Below are positions 9,117 through 18,623 of a stretch of 64,000 nt of DNA, piece after piece (the stretch's first letter is position 1; each line of letters starts with the position of its first letter). Location: contig NZ_JAPMIU010000001.1 in assembly GCF_026410505.1 (NCBI RefSeq), positions 186,001 to 250,000 of the forward strand, given 5' to 3'. The DNA comes from Frateuria hangzhouensis. Its GTDB lineage: Bacteria > Pseudomonadota > Gammaproteobacteria > Xanthomonadales > Rhodanobacteraceae. Below the pieces are notes generated by a model. The model was not told the origin of the DNA. It did not search any database and saw only the letters and a program-made list of their open reading frames with translations. The translations under genes were made by a program, and so were the position numbers.

Positions 9117-11504
9117 ATGCCCATCCTGCGACGCCTTCTGCTGTGCCTGCTGCTGGCCGCCATTCCCGTGCTGCACGCGCAGGACGTGCCGGCCGGCTCC
9201 GCCCCACCCAAGGTTTCGCCCGCGCACGTGCTGGACGATTTGCGCGACCAGCTGGACACGATCAAGCGCGAGCTCAAGGACAAGCCGGACGACCGCACGC
9301 TGGCCGGCCTGCGCACCACCGCGCAGGCGGTGCAGGACCAGGCCGAGCAGCTCGCCGCCACGCTGGCGCCGCAGATGGAAAGCCTGGATGCGCGCCTGGC
9401 GGTGCTGGGCCCGGCCCCGGCCGAAAGCGCCCCGCCGGAGGCGGCGGAAGTGGCGGCGCAGCGCCGGCAACTGGACAAGGCCAAGGCCGGCCTCGATGCA
9501 CAGATCAAGCAGGCGCAACTGCTTGGCGAGGAAGGCATGCAACTGGCCGCGCAGGTCTATGCCACCCGCCGCGACCAGTTCCAGACCCAACTGGCCTCGC
9601 GCACGGCGTCGCCGCTCGGCGGGTCGTTCTGGACCGAACCGGCGCGCGCGCTGCCCGACGATCTGGCCCGGTTGAAGCGGCTCCGGGCGCGTGGCGCCGA
9701 CGCCTGGCACGATGCCTGGCAGCCGCCCAACCGCCTGCCGCTGCTGCTCTGCCTGGGGACTGCGCTGCTGGCGTTGGTCGCCGGGCGCCTGTTGCTGGAA
9801 CGCGCGCTGCTGTTCTTCGCCACCCGCGTGATGCCGGACAACCACCTGCGCCGCAGCACCATGGCAGTGGGCGTGGCCCTGGGCGCCGTGGTCGTGTTCG
9901 GCACTGCCGCCCAGCTCGTGCGCCTGGGACTGGACTGGCACGACACGCTCGAGCCGGGCCTGGACGAACTGGCCGGCTCGCTGGTGCGCAGGGTGTGTTT
10001 CGCGGCATTCGTGGTCGGGCTTGGCCGGGCGCTGCTTTCGGTAGCGCATCCGTCGTGGCGCCTGCCCACCCTCTCCAATGCCGCAGCGCGGCGCCTGCAC
10101 CTGTTCCCGGGCCTGCTGGCGGTCGCCACCTTGCTGCTGGGCGTGGTCGAGCGGGTCAACAGCACCATCGGCGCCAGCCTGCCGGCCACGGTCGCCACGC
10201 GCGGATTGATCGCGCTGGTGATCAGCGGCCTGATAGGCGCGGCCCTGCTGCGCCTGGGCCAGGCACGGCGCGCCCTGCTCGCCGCAGGCCGCGAGCCGGC
10301 GCAGCGGCCACTGTGGGTCGGGTTGCTGGCCGGGGCGGCGGCGCTGGGCGTGGTGCTGAGCTTGCTCGCCGTGGCGCTGGGCTACATTGCGCTGGCGTTC
10401 TTCATCGCCAGCCGCATGCTGTGGATCGGCGTGCTGGTCGGCGCGCTCTATCTGCTGCTGCACCTGGTGCACGACCTGATCGCCACCCTGCTCGCACCCA
10501 ACGGCCGCAGCGGGCAACGACTGCAGACAGCGTTCGCGCTGCCGCCGCGCACGCTGGAGCAGGCCGCCACCGTACTCTCGGGCATCAGTCGCGTGCTGAT
10601 CCTGCTGCTGGCGGTCGCGGCGCTGGCCGCGCCCTTCGGCACCGACCCGCGGGAGCTCGTCGCGCGGATGGGCCAGCTGTTCGGCAATCTCACGCTGGGC
10701 CAGCTCACCATCAATCCGGGCACGGTGTTCGACGCCATCGTGGTGTTCGTGCTGGGCCTGATCGCCGTGCGCGTGCTCAAGCGCTGGCTGGGCGAACAGT
10801 TGTTGCCCAGGACCACGCTCGAACCGGGTATGCAGAGCTCGGTGGTCACGCTGCTCGGCTACGTCGGCGGCGTGCTGGTGTTCGCGCTGGCGCTGGCCGC
10901 GCTCAACGTGAGCCTGCAGAGCATCGCCTGGATCGCCAGCGCGCTGTCGGTGGGCATCGGCTTCGGCCTGCAGGCGATCGTGCAGAACTTCATCTCGGGC
11001 CTGATCCTGCTGGCCGAGCGGCCGGTGAAGGTCGGCGACTGGGTGAGCCTGGCGGATGTCGAGGGCGATATCCGCCGCATCAACGTACGCGCCACCGAGA
11101 TCCAGCTCTGGGACCGTTCCACGGTGATCGTGCCGAACTCGCACCTGATCACGCAAAACGTGCGCAACGTGACCCTCGCCAATGCGCAGGGCCGCGTCCA
11201 GATCAAGCTGCCGATGCCGCTGGATACCGATGCCGGACGCGCGCGCCAGATCATCCTGGAGGCGTACATGGACCATCCACAAGTACAGGAGATGCCCGAG
11301 CCGAACGTGCAACTGGAGCATGTCGACACGCTCGGCATCCACTTCGTCGGTACCGGCTACGTACCCAGCCCGCGCGAGGTCGGCGGCGTGCGCAGCGACC
11401 TGTTGCTGGCGATCCTGGCGCGGTTGCGCAGCGAGGGCCTGTCGCTGATCCGTCCGCAGGACATGCGCATCCACCGCCTGCCCGATCCGGGCGAGACCAG
11501 CTGA
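9117..11504 (+). CDS. Mechanosensitive channel, MscS family with N-terminal DUF3772
   Basis: 795 residues. Order: signal peptide (LLLCLLLAAIPVLHA), a periplasmic helical DUF3772-like region to about residue 190 with Gln/Glu/Ala-rich coiled-coil character, a series of membrane segments from about 200 to 600, then the MscS core. The pore helix and beta domain are recognisable in IASALSVGIGFGLQAIVQNFISGLILLAERPVKVGDWV, given here as a description of roughly 10925-11045, followed by RRINVRATEIQLWD and VIVPNSHLI. Family role: a tension-gated inner-membrane channel releasing solutes on hypo-osmotic shock. The ATG at 9117 is the only start matching the signal peptide. Confidence 0.92.
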   Translation: MPILRRLLLCLLLAAIPVLHAQDVPAGSAPPKVSPAHVLDDLRDQLDTIKRELKDKPDDRTLAGLRTTAQAVQDQAEQLAATLAPQMESLDARLAVLGPAPAESAPPEAAEVAAQRRQLDKAKAGLDAQIKQAQLLGEEGMQLAAQVYATRRDQFQTQLASRTASPLGGSFWTEPARALPDDLARLKRLRARGADAWHDAWQPPNRLPLLLCLGTALLALVAGRLLLERALLFFATRVMPDNHLRRSTMAVGVALGAVVVFGTAAQLVRLGLDWHDTLEPGLDELAGSLVRRVCFAAFVVGLGRALLSVAHPSWRLPTLSNAAARRLHLFPGLLAVATLLLGVVERVNSTIGASLPATVATRGLIALVISGLIGAALLRLGQARRALLAAGREPAQRPLWVGLLAGAAALGVVLSLLAVALGYIALAFFIASRMLWIGVLVGALYLLLHLVHDLIATLLAPNGRSGQRLQTAFALPPRTLEQAATVLSGISRVLILLLAVAALAAPFGTDPRELVARMGQLFGNLTLGQLTINPGTVFDAIVVFVLGLIAVRVLKRWLGEQLLPRTTLEPGMQSSVVTLLGYVGGVLVFALALAALNVSLQSIAWIASALSVGIGFGLQAIVQNFISGLILLAERPVKVGDWVSLADVEGDIRRINVRATEIQLWDRSTVIVPNSHLITQNVRNVTLANAQGRVQIKLPMPLDTDAGRARQIILEAYMDHPQVQEMPEPNVQLEHVDTLGIHFVGTGYVPSPREVGGVRSDLLLAILARLRSEGLSLIRPQDMRIHRLPDPGETS

Positions 11505-11520
11505 GCGGACGGCGGCTGCC

Positions 11521-12336
11521 GTGGCTTTCCATCAACGCCGGCCCGCCCCGCCGCTGGATGCCCTGGTCGAAACGCTGTGGGACTGGGACATGCCGCCGGC
11601 CCCGCAGCAGTACGAGCGCGTGCTGCCGCAGCCCGGCGCGCAACTCATCATCAACCTGTACGAGGATCAGACGCGCACCTACACCGACGACGCCGAGCGT
11701 CGCTGCCTGCGCGCCTCCGGCAGCGTGCTGGGCGGGCCGCAACGGTGCAGCCAGATCATCGATACCGCCGAGCAGATCCGCGTGATGGGTGCGGTATTCC
11801 GGCCCGGCGGCGCGGGCGCGTTGACTGGCGAGGACATGGGGGCACTGGATGGCCGCGACGTGGACCTGGCCGGGTTGTTCGGCCATCACGCCACCGAATT
11901 GCGCCAGCGCCTGCTGGAGACGCCGCGGCCGGGCCACCGGCTGGCACTGCTGGAACGCTGGCTGCAGGCACGCGTGCGCCTGCCTCGGCTCGAACCATGC
12001 GTGGCCCACGCGCTGGCCTGGCTGGAGCGGTCACCGCAGGCGGTACGCATCGGCTGGCTCGTGCGCGAGACGGGCGTCTCCGAGCGCAGGCTGGGACGGT
12101 TGTTCCGCCGGCAGGTTGGCTACGGTCCCAAGCCATACGCGCGGTTGCTACGCTTCCGCGCCGTGGTCGCCCAGGCGCACGGCCGGCCGCAAGTGGACTG
12201 GGCGGGCCTGGCGGCAGACGGAGGCTACTGCGACCAGGCGCACCTGGCTCATGAGTTCCGTCGCTTCGCCGGCATCACGCCCGGCACATTCATGACGCAG
12301 CAGGGCCCCCACCTGAACCACCTGGCGCTCGACTGA
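11521..12336 (+). CDS. AraC-type transcriptional regulator with DUF6597-like N-terminal domain
   Basis: 271 residues, start GTG. The N-terminal half (LVETLWDWDMPP, LPQPGAQLIINLYED, VMGAVFRPGGAG) resembles the sensor domain common in AraC proteins of this lineage. The C-terminal third carries two helix-turn-helix motifs, GWLVRETGVSERRLGRLFRR and the region ending HLAHEFRRFAGITPGTFM. It lies 16 bases after the channel gene and 70 bases before a VOC protein gene on the same strand; regulators of this type are often paired with VOC proteins, so the VOC gene is a likely target. Confidence 0.85.
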   Translation: MAFHQRRPAPPLDALVETLWDWDMPPAPQQYERVLPQPGAQLIINLYEDQTRTYTDDAERRCLRASGSVLGGPQRCSQIIDTAEQIRVMGAVFRPGGAGALTGEDMGALDGRDVDLAGLFGHHATELRQRLLETPRPGHRLALLERWLQARVRLPRLEPCVAHALAWLERSPQAVRIGWLVRETGVSERRLGRLFRRQVGYGPKPYARLLRFRAVVAQAHGRPQVDWAGLAADGGYCDQAHLAHEFRRFAGITPGTFMTQQGPHLNHLALD

Positions 12337-12406
12337 CCGACGGAAATCTACAAGACCACGCTCCGCCCGCTGCCGTAGATTCATGGCTCCCGACCAGGAG
12401 AACGCG

Positions 12407-12823
12407 ATGAACCGTGGACCCAGCACCATCATCCCCTGCCTGCGCTACCGCGATGCCCACGCCATGATTGGTTGGCTGTGTGGCGCATTCGGCTTCGAGA
12501 AGCAGGCTGTCTACGACGACGACCAGGGCGGCGTGGCACATGCCCAGCTGGTGTACGGAGGCGGCATGCTGATGCTCGGCAGCGTGCGCGAGGACGGTTT
12601 CGGACGCTTGCTGGGACAGCCTGATGCGTTCGATGGGCGCGAGACGCAGTGTGCCTGCGTGACGGTGCGCGATTGCCGGGCGCATTACGAGCGGGCGAAG
12701 GCGGCCGGGGCGGAGATCGTCGATGAATATGCGGAAAAGGAATACGGCGGAGCTGGCTACGGCTGTCGCGACCCGGAGGGGCACCTGTGGTGGTTTGGCA
12801 GCTATGACCCCTGGGCCGGATGA
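12407..12823 (+). CDS. VOC-superfamily (glyoxalase/bleomycin-resistance fold) protein
   Basis: 138 residues. One VOC module pair is seen: an N-terminal IPCLRYRDAHAMIGWLCGAF and a C-terminal YGCRDPEGHLWWFGSYDP, which matches the YxxxDPxGHxWxF ending of PhnB-like VOC proteins. Enzyme activity cannot be deduced. The ATG at 12407 has AGGAG six bases upstream. The AraC regulator lies directly upstream and a large inverted repeat downstream. Confidence 0.82.
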   Translation: MNRGPSTIIPCLRYRDAHAMIGWLCGAFGFEKQAVYDDDQGGVAHAQLVYGGGMLMLGSVREDGFGRLLGQPDAFDGRETQCACVTVRDCRAHYERAKAAGAEIVDEYAEKEYGGAGYGCRDPEGHLWWFGSYDPWAG

Positions 12824-12828
12824 GCCTG

Positions 12829-12996
12829 CTCCCTCTCCCCGGAGGGGAGAGGATTGCGGTGAGGGGCCGGGGCTCGCCGGAAGCTCTCACCTGGCCCTAC
12901 CGGCAGGCAAAGTGACAAGCGATCACCCGCACGCCCGCACCTTCGTGCAAGCCTTGCCCCCTCACCCCAGCCCTCTCCCCGGAGGGGAGAGGGAGC
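12829..12996. repeat. Inverted pair of CCCTCTCCCC-type hairpin repeats
   Basis: The palindrome CCCTCTCCCCGGAGGGGAGAG occurs at 12831 and at 12971. Each copy is extended by GGTGAGGGG or its complement CCCCTCACC, pointing toward each other, so the two copies are in inverted orientation around about 100 bases. The element lies between convergent genes (VOC protein and esterase). Hairpins with the CCCTCACC...CCCTCTCCC theme are common in Xanthomonadales intergenic DNA. Confidence 0.75.
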
Positions 12997-13005
12997 AAAA
13001 GCTTG

Positions 13006-14637
13006 CTAAGGCGTTACTGCGATGCGCTTGAGCTGCGACTGAGGCCGCGCCACCGCGTACATCTCCCACGCCATCTGCTTGAACAAGCCCTGGCGGTCCT
13101 CGCCTTGCACATACAGGTCGCCATGCGTGCGGTCGGGCAGGAAGCGGAAATCCGACTTCGCGCCCAGGCCGTCAAGCACCGCCTTCAGCTTGTGCGCCGC
13201 ACCGTCCAGGTAGAACGTGTCCGCCGTGCCCACCACCAGGTGGATCTTGCCGTCCAGGTCCGGCTTCAGTTCCGGCCAGTGTCGTTGCAGGCGATGGGCG
13301 ATATCGTAGTGCTCGCGCCAGTACGCGATCACCGCCGGATCGACCTCGCCGGTATCGCGGTCGAACATCGGCAGCGGGCGGCCATCGGTGCCGCGCGGCG
13401 AGAACACCCATTCGAACGAGGCCATCTGTCCGCCGTAGGGGCCGAGCACGCGCTCCATCCGCGCGAAGTCCTCGAACGTGGCGATGACCTTGCCCTTGGC
13501 GCGCACCAGCGGGTACGGCGTGCCATCGGCGCGGTGGTAGACGTTGGCGCCAGGCGCGTACAGGTCCACGCCGGTGAAGTCGTGGAAATCGCTCGGGTCG
13601 GGCGAGGTCGACCAGGTGCCGCCGAACACCTTCGGATAGCGCGTCTGCAACCACAACGTGGCCCAGCCGCCGGAGGAATGGCCAGTGAGGAAGCGGCCGG
13701 ACGGGCGCGCATCCATGCGGTATTGGCGTTCCAGCGCGGGGATCAGCTCGGTGGTGAGCGCCCTGCCCCACGGCCCGTTGTTCACCGAGTCGGCAAACTC
13801 GTGGGTGCCGGTGGGGCTGGACTCGTCCAGCACCACCCAGATCATCGGCGGCAACTGCTTCTCGGCCATCGCGCCGAAGACCATCGCCGCGGTGCCCACT
13901 TGCGTGGACAGGTCGCCGCCGTAACCGTGGGTCTGGAACACGGTGGGATAGGTCGTGTCGCCGTGCGGGTCGTAACCCGGCGGCAGCACCACCCAGCCGC
14001 GCATGTGGATGGGGCGTCCCCAGAAGGCGCTCAATGCGGGGCTGACGACATCGATCGGCTGCACCTGCTCGCGCGCCTGCGCGACATGCTTGCGGGTGGT
14101 CTGGCTCATGTAGCGCGTGGGGATGTCCCACAGCTTGCGCTCGGGCAACGTCCGGGTCAGCGCCAGCGACGGCGCCGCGTCGCCTGGCAGGTGCACCGCG
14201 ACCACTTCGCTGACCAGGTCGCCACCGTTGCGGCCGTGGTAGTTGTAGTCGTGCTGGGGATCGAGCACCGCCTGCACCAGGTAGTCGCCCGGCGGCAGCC
14301 GGGAGAAGGCGGTCGGGAAGGCCAGGTCGTCGGCATCCAGCAACAGTTTGTGTCCAGGTGCCAGTCGTGCCACCTCGCGTGCGGCCACCGCGGTCTGCTT
14401 CGGCGCGAAGGGGCTGCTGTCCACTTCGGCGACCTTGCCGTCCCCGGCAGCGGCCTTCGCCGCCTTCGCCTCCGTGGCGAACACCAGCAGCCGCCCGGCG
14501 GCCGGCGCGTCAGCCGATGCCGGCAGGCTGACCTGAAAGAGCTGATGCGCGGTCGATGCCGCCTCGCGCGCGCAGGCGCCGGAGGCAAGCAGGCCGGTGA
14601 AAAGCAGCGCCAACGCGCCGCGAGTGGGTTTCAACAT
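13006..14637 (-). CDS. Exported alpha/beta-hydrolase, putative esterase (PF00756-like)
   Basis: 543 residues. A signal peptide (ALALLFTGLLASGACA, cut likely after ACA) directs export. The first 200 residues form an all-beta-looking domain; from about residue 215 an esterase-D type alpha/beta-hydrolase fold follows, with WVVLPPGYDP, the nucleophile elbow GHSSGGWATLWL and a likely catalytic His in PDRTHGDLY. Proteins of this layout include ferric-enterochelin-esterase-like hydrolases; the substrate is unknown. AGGAGC precedes the ATG. It lies 131 bases downstream of the serine hydrolase gene and may share its transcript. Confidence 0.85.
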   Translation of the reverse strand: MLKPTRGALALLFTGLLASGACAREAASTAHQLFQVSLPASADAPAAGRLLVFATEAKAAKAAAGDGKVAEVDSSPFAPKQTAVAAREVARLAPGHKLLLDADDLAFPTAFSRLPPGDYLVQAVLDPQHDYNYHGRNGGDLVSEVVAVHLPGDAAPSLALTRTLPERKLWDIPTRYMSQTTRKHVAQAREQVQPIDVVSPALSAFWGRPIHMRGWVVLPPGYDPHGDTTYPTVFQTHGYGGDLSTQVGTAAMVFGAMAEKQLPPMIWVVLDESSPTGTHEFADSVNNGPWGRALTTELIPALERQYRMDARPSGRFLTGHSSGGWATLWLQTRYPKVFGGTWSTSPDPSDFHDFTGVDLYAPGANVYHRADGTPYPLVRAKGKVIATFEDFARMERVLGPYGGQMASFEWVFSPRGTDGRPLPMFDRDTGEVDPAVIAYWREHYDIAHRLQRHWPELKPDLDGKIHLVVGTADTFYLDGAAHKLKAVLDGLGAKSDFRFLPDRTHGDLYVQGEDRQGLFKQMAWEMYAVARPQSQLKRIAVTP

Positions 14638-14768
14638 GGCAAGCGCTCCTGAAAAAAATCGGTACTCGCAAGTCGGCGAAAAAACAGGTATCCCGCCGCG
14701 CCATCAACCAGGTTCCGCGTCGACCCACCGCGAACCGGAAGGGGCCGGTCGCCCGGCCCCTGTGAGGA

Positions 14769-16442
14769 TCAGTCGGCCGACTCGTCCGTCTTCACCGGCG
14801 CCAGCCGCAGGTCCTGGAAATCGAAGCTGAAGTCGGTCAGCGGCGAGATCGGCTCCATGCGCGCCTCGCGCACGTGGCCGTCCTCGTCCAGGGCGAACGT
14901 GACGAAGGCATCGGCGTTGAGCGTGCGGTCGTCCCAGCGCACGGTGAAGGTGTCGTGCTGCCACGGCGTCATGGTGCCGACCAGTTGCGGCGTGTGGCTG
15001 AAGCGCAGGCGCAGCTTGCCGCCTTCGCGGCTGACGATGACGTTGCCGTACCACGGGTCGCGGTAGGTACCGGCGTAGCCTTCCAGCGGCAGCGAAGGCT
15101 TGCTGTCCTTGTCACGCGCGGCCTCGTGCGTGGCCATGCTGTCGTCGGCCTTGGCCTGGGCGTGCTTGACGGCCTTGTCGTATACGGCGACCCAGTCGGT
15201 TTTCTTGCCCGGGTTGAGGTAGGCGTCGAGCGCGCGATAGGTGATCGCGTTGAAGGCCGCGCCCGACTCGGCGTTGGTCAGCACCACCACGCCCAGCTTG
15301 AGCTCCGGCACCAGGGTCACGCGCGACACCATGCCCGGCCAGCCTCCGGTATGCCACACCAGCTTCTTGCCGCGGTAGTCGGACAGGAACCAGCTTTCGC
15401 CGTAGCCGAAGAAGTCGGGGGTCAGTGGCGCCAGTTCCGGCACCTGCGGCTTGTTGATGCCGATGGGCGTGAGCATCGACCACATCTCGTGCTGGCTCTT
15501 TTCCGAGAACAACCGCCTGGCCTTGCCATCGGCGCCGGTGGCCGGCAGCTTGCCGCCGGCCAGCTGGACGTTCATCCACTTGGCCATGTCGTGCACGCTG
15601 GAATAGATGCCGCCGGCGCCCGGATCGTTGAGCCAGGCCATCGGCGGCACGGGCCGCAGATCCTTGAAGTCGGCCTTGGCATGGCCGGTGGCCACGTCCA
15701 TGCCGCCCTTCAGGTAGGTCTTGTCGATCAACGACTCGTCCATGCCGACCGGCTCGAAAATGTGCGTGCGCACGTAATCGGCGTAGCTCTGGCCGGAGGC
15801 CTGTTCGATCACCAGCGTCGCCACCGCGAACAGGATGTTGTCGTAGGCGTAGCCGGCGCGGAAGCTGTTCTTGATCGGCACCTTCGCCAGGCGCTCGACC
15901 ACGTCCTTCGTGGTGTAGTCGGTCGGCGGCCAGTACAGCAGGTCGCCAGCGCCCAGCGACAGGCCGCTGCGGTGCGCCAGCAGGTCGCGGATGCGCATCT
16001 CGTGGGTCACGTACGCGTCGGACATGCGGAACCACGGCAGGTGATCGATCACCCGGTCGTCCATGTCCAGCTTGCCCTGCTCCTGCAGCTGTTGCAGCGC
16101 GGCGGCGGTAAAGGCCTTGGTATTGGAGGCGATCGCGAACAGCGTGCCTGCATCGACCTTGTCCTTCTTGCCCAGCTCGCGCAGGCCCCAGCCCTGCTCC
16201 ATCACCACGCGGCCGTCCTTGACGATGGCCACGGCGATGCCGGGCACGTCGAAGGTCTTGCGCGCGCTGTCGACGTAGGCGCCGAAGTCGGCCAGTTGCG
16301 CCGGCAGCGGCCGGGCGGTGTCGCCGGTGGATACCGGCGGCGGCAATGGCCGCTGCGCGGGCGTCTGCGCCAGCGCGCCGGTGGTGGCGAACAACAGGGC
16401 GCAGGCGGCGGCCAGGCGCATGGAAAAGACTGGCTGGGTCAT
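14769..16442 (-). CDS. Exported serine hydrolase of the class C beta-lactamase/PBP4* family
   Basis: 557 residues. A signal peptide (MRLAAACALLFATTGALAQ) is followed by the beta-lactamase fold. Active-site motifs are ASNTKAF (SxxK), YAYDN (YxN) and HTGGWPG (the HTG variant of KTG). A C-terminal extension of about 120 residues (EGYAGTYRDPWYGNVIV onward) looks like DUF3471. Such proteins are usually D-aminopeptidases, esterases or peptidoglycan-related hydrolases rather than resistance enzymes. The ATG at 16442 was preferred to an upstream in-frame GTG at 16457 because GGGAG lies at the right distance. Confidence 0.88.
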   Translation of the reverse strand: MTQPVFSMRLAAACALLFATTGALAQTPAQRPLPPPVSTGDTARPLPAQLADFGAYVDSARKTFDVPGIAVAIVKDGRVVMEQGWGLRELGKKDKVDAGTLFAIASNTKAFTAAALQQLQEQGKLDMDDRVIDHLPWFRMSDAYVTHEMRIRDLLAHRSGLSLGAGDLLYWPPTDYTTKDVVERLAKVPIKNSFRAGYAYDNILFAVATLVIEQASGQSYADYVRTHIFEPVGMDESLIDKTYLKGGMDVATGHAKADFKDLRPVPPMAWLNDPGAGGIYSSVHDMAKWMNVQLAGGKLPATGADGKARRLFSEKSQHEMWSMLTPIGINKPQVPELAPLTPDFFGYGESWFLSDYRGKKLVWHTGGWPGMVSRVTLVPELKLGVVVLTNAESGAAFNAITYRALDAYLNPGKKTDWVAVYDKAVKHAQAKADDSMATHEAARDKDSKPSLPLEGYAGTYRDPWYGNVIVSREGGKLRLRFSHTPQLVGTMTPWQHDTFTVRWDDRTLNADAFVTFALDEDGHVREARMEPISPLTDFSFDFQDLRLAPVKTDESAD

Positions 16443-16823
16443 GAACGGAACTCCCACTGATGAGAACGGCCCACTATCGCGTCAAACGGACAGCAAGGCC
16501 AGAGGCCGGCCGGCACGCGCGCGTCGACAGGGAGCATCAAAGGCCGATTGATCGCGACCACGACCGGGTGCCGGGAACCCTGCAAGCTGGAGCGCAAGCC
16601 GCACAGCGACTTGCAGTTCGCGAGGATCGCGCCGTTGCCAAGCTGGTTCGCGGCCCGCGGCGCCCACTGGCGTCGATGCTTTATCGAAGTACGGCGAAGA
16701 GCATCGCCCACCAGTGAGCTCCTACAGGGACCTCGAGAGCGTGCAGCGCCGGCAAAATGCAGCTGTTCGAGGTCCCCGCTCGACGGTGGCAAGATGGGAT
16801 CTTCCCTCCCCCGGAGCGATCCC
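16443..16823. other. Intergenic stretch of 380 bases between divergent genes
   Basis: Holds the promoters of the minus-strand serine hydrolase and of the plus-strand DUF72 gene. A decayed half copy of the family A REP lies at 16700-16726 (GCATCGCCCACCAGTGAGCTCCTAC, split here as the unit GCATCGCCCA and AGCTCCTAC). I see no gene. Confidence 0.6.
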
Positions 16824-17669
16824 ATGGCTGGCACGCCCGATCTTTTCGCCACCCCGGCCGCAAGTCCCATCCGCGTCGGCATCGGCGGCTGGACCTTCGC
16901 GCCCTGGCGCAAGAACTTCTACCCGGCCGGCCTGGTGCAGCGGCGCGAGCTCGAATACGCGAGCCGGCAACTGCGCGCGATCGAGATCAACGGCACCTTC
17001 TACGGCGCACAGAAGCCGGCCACCTACGGCAAATGGGCCGGCGAAACGCCGGAGGGTTTCGTGTTCGCGCTGAAGGCGCCGCGCTACGTGGTCGAAAGCA
17101 AGCGCCTGGCGGGCGCCGGCAAGGGCATCGATGCGTTCGTGTTCGGCGGGCTGGAGGAAATGGGCGACCGGCTGGGGCCGATCAACTGGCAACTCGCTCC
17201 TTCGCGACCGTTCGACGCGGACGACATCGCCGGCTTCCTCGATGCGCTTCCGCGCGAATTGAACGGACGGCCGCTGCGCCACGTGCTGGAAGTGCGCCAC
17301 CCGAGCTTCGCCAGCGAACGCTACGTCGAGCTGGCTCGCAACCACGGCGTGCCTACGGTGTTCACCGACGCCGACCGCTATCCGTCCTTCGCCGATGCCA
17401 CCGGCGACTTCGTCTACGCGCGGTTGATGCGCAGCGCCGCCGACCAGCCGGACGGCTATCCGGCGGACGCGCTGGACACGTGGGCCGAACACGCACGGGG
17501 CTGGGCGCAGGGCAAGGATCCGGCCCCGCTCCCGCACGTCGCCAGCCTGCAACCGGAGGCGGCACCACGCGACGTGTTCATCTTTTTCATCAGCAGCGCG
17601 AAGGAGCGCAATCCCGCCGCAGCCATGGCTTTGCAGGCGCGCATCGACGGGCGCAAGGCGGGGGGCTAA
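16824..17669 (+). CDS. DUF72 family protein
   Basis: 281 residues. DUF72 proteins adopt a TIM-barrel fold and their biochemical role is not established. Typical features are GIGGWTFAPWRKNFYPAGL near the start, EINGTFYGAQKPATYGKWA, FVFALKAPRYVV, and the late EVRHPSF and VFTDADRYP segments. It is monocistronic in appearance, 101 bases before the PRC-barrel gene. The start ATG at 16824 has GGAGCGATCCC upstream. Confidence 0.88.
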   Translation: MAGTPDLFATPAASPIRVGIGGWTFAPWRKNFYPAGLVQRRELEYASRQLRAIEINGTFYGAQKPATYGKWAGETPEGFVFALKAPRYVVESKRLAGAGKGIDAFVFGGLEEMGDRLGPINWQLAPSRPFDADDIAGFLDALPRELNGRPLRHVLEVRHPSFASERYVELARNHGVPTVFTDADRYPSFADATGDFVYARLMRSAADQPDGYPADALDTWAEHARGWAQGKDPAPLPHVASLQPEAAPRDVFIFFISSAKERNPAAAMALQARIDGRKAGG

Positions 17670-17770
17670 AGGCTTGTTTACGACCGTTTGCCCCTCGCGT
17701 CACGGCGCTTGCGGCAGAGTGGAAACCGTCGCACCCACGACGACTCCCCTCACTGCCCAGGAGCATCGCC

Positions 17771-18157
17771 ATGACCATTCAATCGACCGGTTACAACGCC
17801 AGCCATCCCAACCGTGCGGGTTTGGGCACGGGCACCGTGCTGGCTTCGAGCACGCTCAACGGCGAGAACGTCCGCAACGCCTCGGGCGATGATCTCGGCG
17901 AGATCAAGGACCTGATGATCGACACTGCCAGCGGCACGATCCAGTACGCCGTGCTGTCCTTCGGCGGCGTGCTCGGCATGGGCGACAAACTGTTCGCCGT
18001 GCCGTGGAACGCCATGCGCCTGGACACCGAGAACCACTGCCTGGTGCTCGACGTATCGAAGGACCGTTTGAAAGACGCGCCGGGGTTCGACAAGGACAAC
18101 TGGCCGGATTTTGCCGATACCACCTTCACCGACCGGATCAGCAATTACTACCACTGA
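17771..18157 (+). CDS. PRC-barrel domain protein
   Basis: 128 residues. The PRC-barrel region spans about residues 25-105: LNGENVRNASGDDLGEIKDL, a TIQYAVLSFGGVLGMGDKLF strand pair and VPWNAMRLD. PRC barrels occur in photosystem reaction centre H subunits, RimM and in small stress-associated proteins of soil bacteria; the last is the likely class here. AGGAGC lies upstream of the ATG, and a terminator hairpin follows. Confidence 0.85.
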   Translation: MTIQSTGYNASHPNRAGLGTGTVLASSTLNGENVRNASGDDLGEIKDLMIDTASGTIQYAVLSFGGVLGMGDKLFAVPWNAMRLDTENHCLVLDVSKDRLKDAPGFDKDNWPDFADTTFTDRISNYYH

Positions 18158-18177
18158 CGGATCGTTGAACTGATCCC

Positions 18178-18211
18178 ACGAGGGCGACGCAACTGCGGCG
18201 CCCTCGTCTCT
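18178..18211 (+). terminator. Stem-loop terminator after the PRC-barrel gene
   Basis: ACGAGGGCG and CGCCCTCGT pair around a 12-base loop, followed by CTCTTGT. The T run is weak. Confidence 0.6.
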
Positions 18212-18257
18212 TGTGCAGCCGATACACTGGCGCACCCCGCCGGACGCCTGCCCCGCC

Positions 18258-18470
18258 ATGCAGCAACTCACTTTCCAGCTTGAACGCGACCACGTCGAAC
18301 TGAACCAGCTGCTCAAGCTGAGCGGCCTGTGCGACAGCGGCGGCGCCGGCAAGGCGCTGGTCGCCAGCGGTGAAGTGCACGTCGATGGACAACGCGAGCT
18401 GCGCAAGACCTGCAAGATCCACGCGGGACAGACCGTGCAACTGGGCGACGTGGAAATCCGCGTGCTCTGA
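18258..18470 (+). CDS. ybcJ: YbcJ-like S4-domain RNA-binding protein
   Basis: 70 residues, the same size as E. coli YbcJ. The S4 fold is visible as LNQLLKLSGLCDSGGAGKAL, ASGEVHVDGQRELRKTCKI and GQTVQLGDVEIRV. S4 domains bind structured RNA; the specific target of YbcJ is not settled. I use the ATG at 18258 rather than an in-frame one at 18213, since the shorter form matches the family length. Confidence 0.9.
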   Translation: MQQLTFQLERDHVELNQLLKLSGLCDSGGAGKALVASGEVHVDGQRELRKTCKIHAGQTVQLGDVEIRVL

Positions 18471-18623
18471 TGCTTTCCCGGCAAGCGCGCCCCCCGGGTC
18501 CCTCTCGGAGGGGACAAGCACCGTGAGGTAACCGGGAAGCGCCGCCGGGCGAATACCTTGCGAGCGCGTCGCACCCGATCCCGTCATGCGTCCGTAGCTC
18601 ACTGTGCTCAGCGAGGTATGCCC

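Noticed and set aside
9069-11474. 801-residue open frame on the minus strand
   Set aside because: Mirror of the mechanosensitive channel gene; low-complexity Gln/Arg/His composition.
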